Positions 59,355 through 64,000 of a stretch of DNA of 64,000 nt are shown here, piece after piece. The stretch covers positions 2,480,001 to 2,544,000 of the forward strand of contig OX637794.1 in NCBI GenBank assembly GCA_951802425.1, in the 5' to 3' direction. A program made the translations under genes and the position numbers. A model generated the notes under the pieces. The model was given only the letters and a program-made list of their open reading frames with translations. It searched no databases and was not told the DNA's origin. The stretch is from Clavaria fumosa. Its lineage: Eukaryota > Basidiomycota > Agaricomycetes > Agaricales > Clavariaceae. Position 1 is the first letter of the stretch; every line of letters starts with the position of its first letter.

Positions 59355-59606
59355 TGTGCAAGCCTATGCAAATTTGTGCAGAATTATGCTAATTTATGTG
59401 CAAGCTTATGCTGAATTATGCTGATGTATGTGCAAGCCTATGCAAATTTGTGCAGAATTATGCTATTATATGTGCAAGCCTATGCAAATTTGTGCAGAAT
59501 TATGCTATTATATGTGCAAGCCTATGCAAATTTGTGCAGAATTATGCTAATGTATGTGCAAGCTTATGTCAATTTGTGCAGAATTATGCTATTAGATGTG
59601 CGGGCT
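59355..59606. repeat. 42-bp tandem repeat array
   Basis: The unit TGTGCAAGCCTATGCAAATT plus TGTGCAGAATTATGCTATTATA recurs about every 42 bp. Three copies from about 59429 are nearly identical and flanking copies are more diverged. Short pieces of the same unit (TGCCAATTTGTGCAAGCTTA) resume right of the palindromic element at 59861. Confidence 0.9.
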
Positions 59607-59608
59607 TA

Positions 59609-59858
59609 CATCAGGAAAAACCTCCCAAGCTAATTAAACTTATTGGGAGAGTCCCCATCTTATTAGTGCTAATTATCACTTATTAGGTCTAATAGTCAAT
59701 AATTGTTACTAATCTATTAATAATTAGAACTTATTAGACCTAATAATTAATAGATTAGTAACAATTATTGACTATTAGACCTAATAAGTGATAATTAGCA
59801 CTAATAAGATGGGGACTCTCCCAATAAGTTTAATTAGCTTGGGAGGTTTTTCCTGATG
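59609..59858. mobile_element. 250-bp palindromic element with TA flanks, MITE/foldback type
   Basis: Arms of about 115 bp are almost perfect reverse complements. The left end CATCAGGAAAAACCTCCCAA matches the right end TTGGGAGGTTTTTCCTGATG, around a short centre at about 59730-59740. TA dinucleotides flank it at 59607-59608 and 59859-59860, as in Tc1/mariner target duplications. Removing the element with one TA joins the two halves of the tandem repeat. It has no coding capacity and is A/T-rich. Confidence 0.8.
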
Positions 59859-60188
59859 TATGCCAATTTGTGCAAGCTTATCGTCCGACTTAGTCTCACA
59901 CTCACACAACTTAACGTAAGGTCAATGATGATGATACTAACATAAGGGGAAAAGGGCACAAGTAAGAAAAGGACGAAGTATATATAGTGAGTGCTTTGGG
60001 AGTTGCCAGTGTTCCCATGCTCGGACCCCGTGTGTCACATGATGCGCCCAGGCCCGGGTCACATGATTTTCCCATTACATAATCTGCCACCCATTCGGGT
60101 CACGTGACTCATCCACAATCTTCCCGCAACTCCTTTGCAATCCTTTCTTGGCCTTTCCAGCCTGCTTATGTAAGCAATCCTGACATCA
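59854..60188 (-). repeat. Probable 3' LTR of the chromovirus
   Basis: On the element's strand it begins directly after a purine tract (AAGAGGGGGG, 60189-60198) with TGATGT and ends ACATCA, a 6-bp terminal inverted repeat. It holds a TATATATA box at 59979-59986 and three GTCAC(A/G)TGA boxes at 60034, 60058 and 60099. The second LTR is outside the window, so the left limit is not proven. The end coincides with the palindrome's outer 5 bp, which could be chance. Confidence 0.55.
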
Positions 60189-60196
60189 CCCCCCTC

Positions 60197-63100
60197 TTAA
60201 GGCTGGGCGTCTTGACCAGCTAATTTTGCCTTGTCGGGGTGTTGCTGAAAGAAGTCCTGGAGCAACAGTGTAATGTTAGTGAGGTTGTGACAGGGCTCCC
60301 AAGTGTTCTCCTCCACCGGGTATCCCAACCACTTCACCAAATACTTCACTCCCCATCCAACCTTCTTGACATCAAGAATTGCCTCCACATCATACTCCAA
60401 GTGGTTGTCGTCAATCGTGGGGGGTGGGGGTGGAGGCAAGTTCTGGGAAGGGAAAGAGGGGGCAACATATGGAGTGAGTAGCAGCTCATTGAAAACTCAG
60501 TGAATGCGCCATGCTCGAGGGAGCTTGAGCCGGTACACAGCTGGTCTGACCTTTTCTTCAATGGTGAAGGGTCCTGCACATTTGTTATCAAGCTTCTTGG
60601 AGGGTCAATCCATTTTCAGGTTCTGAGTGTCCAGCCAGACTAAGTCCCTCTTTGAGTATTCACGACTTGGGCGCTTTCCCTTATCATAGCTGGCCTTCAT
60701 CACATCCGCTGCTTTCCCCATTGCTTCCCTGGCTGCTCTTTGAGACTCTGTGAGCTTGGCCATCCACTCATCTGCCACAGGGTTCACTTCCGAGGGTGGC
60801 CGAATTCCACCATTCCATGGGTGCCAGCCATACTCTAGGTAGAAAGGTGTGAATCCAGTGGCCGAGTGCTTGCAGTTATTAAGTGCGAACTTGGCTGTGG
60901 ATAGCCACTCTGCCCAATCATCCTGCAGATGGTCAACATAGGCCCGGAGATACACTTCAACCTCCTGATTGACCCTTTCTGTCTGTCCATCTGTTTGTGG
61001 GTGGAAGGCAGTGCTCGGGTTCGCCTTAACCCCAATCATCCCGTAGAACTCCCTCATGAATCTGGACACGAATTGGGTTCCCCAGTCACTCACAACTTTC
61101 TGCGGGACTCCATGGTTGCGGAAGACCCAGTCTCGAAGGATCCGAGCAGCACCAAGTCCCGTGAGGTCAAGGCCAATAGCTTCAATGAGAGTTCGTTTTG
61201 TAAACTTGTCAACAATGACAAGGATCGCATTGTGACCACGTGAGAGGGGGAAAGGCCCAACAATGTCCCAAGAGATGACTGCCCAGGGGCTCTCAGGGAC
61301 AGGGTGCGGATGGAGAGGAGCAGCACGCCTGGTACGATCAGGCTTGATTCATTGGCATGTCTTGCATCCACCTGCATACCGATTGGAATCCTTCACCATG
61401 CCCACCCACCAGTAGGACCTCAACAGAGCCGCCCTCAACTTCCGTGGACCAGGGTGCCCTGTGATGGGGAGGTCATGCTCAAAGGTGAGCACTGCCTCAC
61501 GTGCTTCTGGGGGCACCCATGTGATTTCTGCCTTCCGCCAGAGTCCCATCCGATCTCTTGTCCACTCATCATCAAGCTCCTCTGGCTTCTGCTCATATAC
61601 CGCGCTGTTTTTCTGGAGTAGCATCTCCATCTCCGATGTGAACGATGTCTGGGTCTCAGCCTCTGGGAAGACCTGTACTGGTGCATCCTCCTCCACCATC
61701 TCTCCATAATCTGGCCTCCATGAGAGTGCATCAGCTTTCGTGTTTGACTTCCCAGTACAGTACTTGATCTCGAAGTCAAAGCACTGGAGCTCTCCAACCC
61801 AATGGACTTGCCTCAGTTTCAACTTCTGGGGCTTCCAGAAGTACTGGAGGTTAGCATGGTCTGTCCAGATTTCAATAGTCTCTTCCACCCCAATCAGGTA
61901 AGCCCACCACTCACGTAGTGCCCAGATTACAGCCAGGAACTCCTTGTTGTACACATCGTAATTCTTCTCAGCTGCAGTGAGGGCTTTGGAGATATAGTCT
62001 ACAACTCTCCAAGTCCCATCCACCTGCTGCTGCAAGAGAACTCCTCCAGTCGCCAAGTTGCTCGCATCCGTTTCTACCTTCCATCTCCCTTTGTCTTGTG
62101 GTAGAGCCAAGACCAGGGCCGACACTAGTGCCAGGCAGAGATCTCAGAAGGCTGCTTCTTCCTCCTCCTCCCATCTCCACAGGACCTTGCCTGTCAGCCG
62201 GAAGAGTGGCTTTGCCCGGGCCAAGAGGTTCGGGATGTGCTGGTGGAGGTAGTTCAGCATCCCATTGAATCTTTGTACCTCTTTCACATTCTTTGGTCTG
62301 GGCCAGTTACGGATCACCGTGCCTTTAGCTGGGTCATGCTCCAGACGGTTGTGGGAGATCTTCATCCCCAGGAAGAAGACCTCACTCTTCTCAAACTCGC
62401 ACTTGCTGAGTCTGAGACACAGCCCATTCTCCCCAAATTTCCTCAAGACCCGATCCATCCAATACCGGTGGGTAGCCAAATCCTCTGCAAACACTATAAC
62501 ATCGTCGACATAGGCTCAGACATGCCCCCCTGCAATCTCTTCCCTCAACACATGGTTCATGAAGCGCTGGAAGGTTGCAGGCGCATTCTGCAGCCCAAAC
62601 CACATAACTGCCGGTTCGAAGAGTCCATGAGGCATTAGGAAAGCACAGCAGTGCTGATGTTCTGGCCAGACCTGCATCGATGGGAAGCCTCCCTTCGCAT
62701 CAATCTTGGAATAGATAGTCACCCCCTTTAACACATCCACGGTGTCTCGGATGAGGGGGAGGGGGTACTTGTCTTTGATTAGATGCAAGTTCAGCCTAGA
62801 GTAATTGATAATCGGCTGCAGCTTGTCCTTCTCGCGTTTGAAGAAGAAGGGGCTTGCGTACGGGGACTTCGAAGGTCGGATTCATCCAGAAGCTAGCTGT
62901 TCATCCACCCAGCGATTCATCTCCACCATCTCTTCTCGCATTAGAGAGTATAGCTTAGAGGAGAGGTGTCCAGGGTCTGTTTTAAACTCGATGTTGATAT
63001 CAAAGTCAGGGCGGGAGCAGGGAAGCTCATCCCACTTTGCTTCACTAAAAACCAAAGGGTAGCGGCTGGGCCAATCAGGGGTAGGGCCAGTGTTGGGAAA

Positions 63101-63820
63101 GTGAGTGTCTGGGATACTGGCTGAGGCCAGGGTACTCGCTTTCGGTGGAACCGGGGGTCGGGCAGGGGGCTGGTGGCTGTGTGGGGAGGAGGCACAGGTG
63201 TTGGGGCAGCGGGTGAGCCTTACTTCAGCTTTCACCCAGTCAATCTCTGGGTTATGACGCTTTAGCCAATCATGCCCAAGGATCACCATGTGGGACTGGG
63301 TCTTCCCTAGCAGGAAGTGGATCCGCTCCTGGTGGTCGCCAACTGTCACAAGCAGCTCCATCCCATACCGGATCTTACCATCCCTGTTCTGTGTTCCATC
63401 CACATTATACATGGTGATTGGATTCAGCAAGGGAGATGGTTCCAGTCCCACTTTTTTCGCCCACTCCAAGTCCATAAAGCAGTTGGTGCAGCCTGAGTCG
63501 ACAAGGGCTTTCGTAGTTGCCCCTTTGCCAGTGCTGAGAGCCTCCAGGTGCACCTGGATGGAGAGCTCTCAGGGCATACACAATAGGGTGTCCTTCAGCA
63601 CCTCTGCAAGGTGCTTTGTCGGCTCCACTTGGCTGCTAGTCCCCTTTTCTCTTTTCAGTATTTCACTCTTAGTGGTTTCCGTTTCTGCTTTGTCCTTCAC
63701 CTCAGCCCCAATCCGGGTGTGTCTCTGCTGCAAGATAGTGTATTTTGGGATACTAGCTGCGGGTACAGGGACGGGAGGGGGGCTGGGATATCTACTCCTG
63801 AGACTCCAGTTCAGACTCAC
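60197..63820 (-). mobile_element. Ty3/gypsy chromovirus pol, inactivated by in-frame TGA codons
   Basis: One frame of about 1,208 codons runs from 63820 to a TAA at 60197-60199. In order it encodes an aspartic protease (ALVDSGCTNCFMDLEWA), reverse transcriptase (IRPSKSPYASPFFF, YVDDVIVFAED), RNase H (KVETDASNLATGGVL, EIWTDHANLQYF), an integrase with H2C2 zinc finger (HDLPITGHPGPRKL, CKTCQ) and a DDE core (WDIVGPFPLS, SDWGTQFVSRF, FHPQTDGQTERVNQE), and a C-terminal chromodomain (DVEAILDVKKVGWGVKYLVK). Seven TGA codons interrupt it at 60497, 60605, 61349, 62144, 62516, 62882 and 63569. No frameshift is needed. The copy cannot make full-length Pol. Confidence 0.93.
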
Positions 63821-64000
63821 TGGGCCTTGTCTCCAAAATCCGGCTCCTCAACAGGAGCCCTCTTCTCTCTCTCAAGCAAATCCAGGTGGTCTCGGAGCAG
63901 TGCGATCTCGTTCTCATAGTCCTCTGCACTACATACCTGGCTTTCCACGGCACAGACCTGCGGCCTTGGGATCTGCAGATGTGTGTCCTGGAGCTGGCAA
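63821..64000 (-). mobile_element. Gag-proximal part of the chromovirus, cut by the window edge
   Basis: A minus-strand frame in a different phase from pol encodes a coiled-coil piece (ENEIALLRDHLDLLEREKRA) and meets a TGA at about 63823-63825. This may be the end of gag, or the same polyprotein after a frame change. The remainder, with the 5' LTR and primer-binding site, lies beyond 64000. Confidence 0.6.

Noticed and set aside
59355..59606. Tandem repeats as a CRISPR array
   Set aside because: Units are contiguous without spacers, there are no cas genes and the genome is eukaryotic.
61090..61377. Alternative minus-strand frame in the integrase region
   Set aside because: The integrase motifs are in the other frame, which runs straight across this stretch.

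Overview
This is nuclear DNA of a filamentous basidiomycete, probably Agaricomycotina. Nearly every gene is broken by many 48-84 nt introns with short donors, CTAAY-like branch sites and AG acceptors. Genes are packed head-to-head or tail-to-tail with gaps often under 200 bp, and the protein set (GT61-type transferase, heme-thiolate peroxygenase, MARVEL-like protein, chromodomain Ty3/gypsy element) is typical of mushrooms. The species cannot be named from sequence alone.

Layout: a tRNA-Asn with an 8-nt intron opens the window. Then come TRS130 (TRAPPII) diverging from the helicase gene RRP3, ALG3, a GT61-type glycosyltransferase, GPI15 (PIG-H), a reverse-strand locus whose exons splice an IST1 domain onto a TBC RabGAP, and a MARVEL-like membrane protein. 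From 19.9 to 33 kb there are a RAP1GDS1-like armadillo protein, NSA1 diverging from RMD5, the mitochondrial genes CMC2 and QCR7, NDK1, and an EST1/SMG6-type PIN nuclease. From 33 to 47 kb there are a NYN-domain protein, TACO1 (YebC) diverging from a short heme-thiolate peroxygenase, a GPT2/SCT1-type acyltransferase, methionine aminopeptidase 1, an orphan gene and GCN3 (eIF2B alpha). From 47 to 58.5 kb there are an unidentified exon-bearing stretch, a CCNK/CTK2-like cyclin, a decayed ABHD hydrolase copy, GIR2, the mitochondrial ribosomal protein S21 gene and an intact ABHD/EHT1-type hydrolase. The last 5 kb are repeats: a 42-bp tandem array, a 250-bp palindromic TA-flanked element, a probable LTR, and a reverse-strand chromovirus running off the right edge.

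The genes are mostly housekeeping: vesicle traffic (TRS130, IST1/TBC), ER glycosylation and GPI synthesis (ALG3, GPI15), ribosome biogenesis (RRP3, NSA1), mitochondrial biogenesis (CMC2, QCR7, TACO1, MRPS21), lipid synthesis (GPAT), translation (GCN3, MAP1, GIR2), mRNA decay (SMG6) and ubiquitin ligation (RMD5).

The strongest observations beyond routine annotation are the predicted IST1-TBC fusion, six introns that need GC-AG splicing, a chromovirus kept in one frame for 3.6 kb and broken only by seven TGA codons, an inverted duplication of the SMG6 3' end, and a pseudogene of the neighbouring ABHD hydrolase. Exon limits were worked out by eye from reading frames, splice sites and family resemblance. 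No alignment or database search was run.
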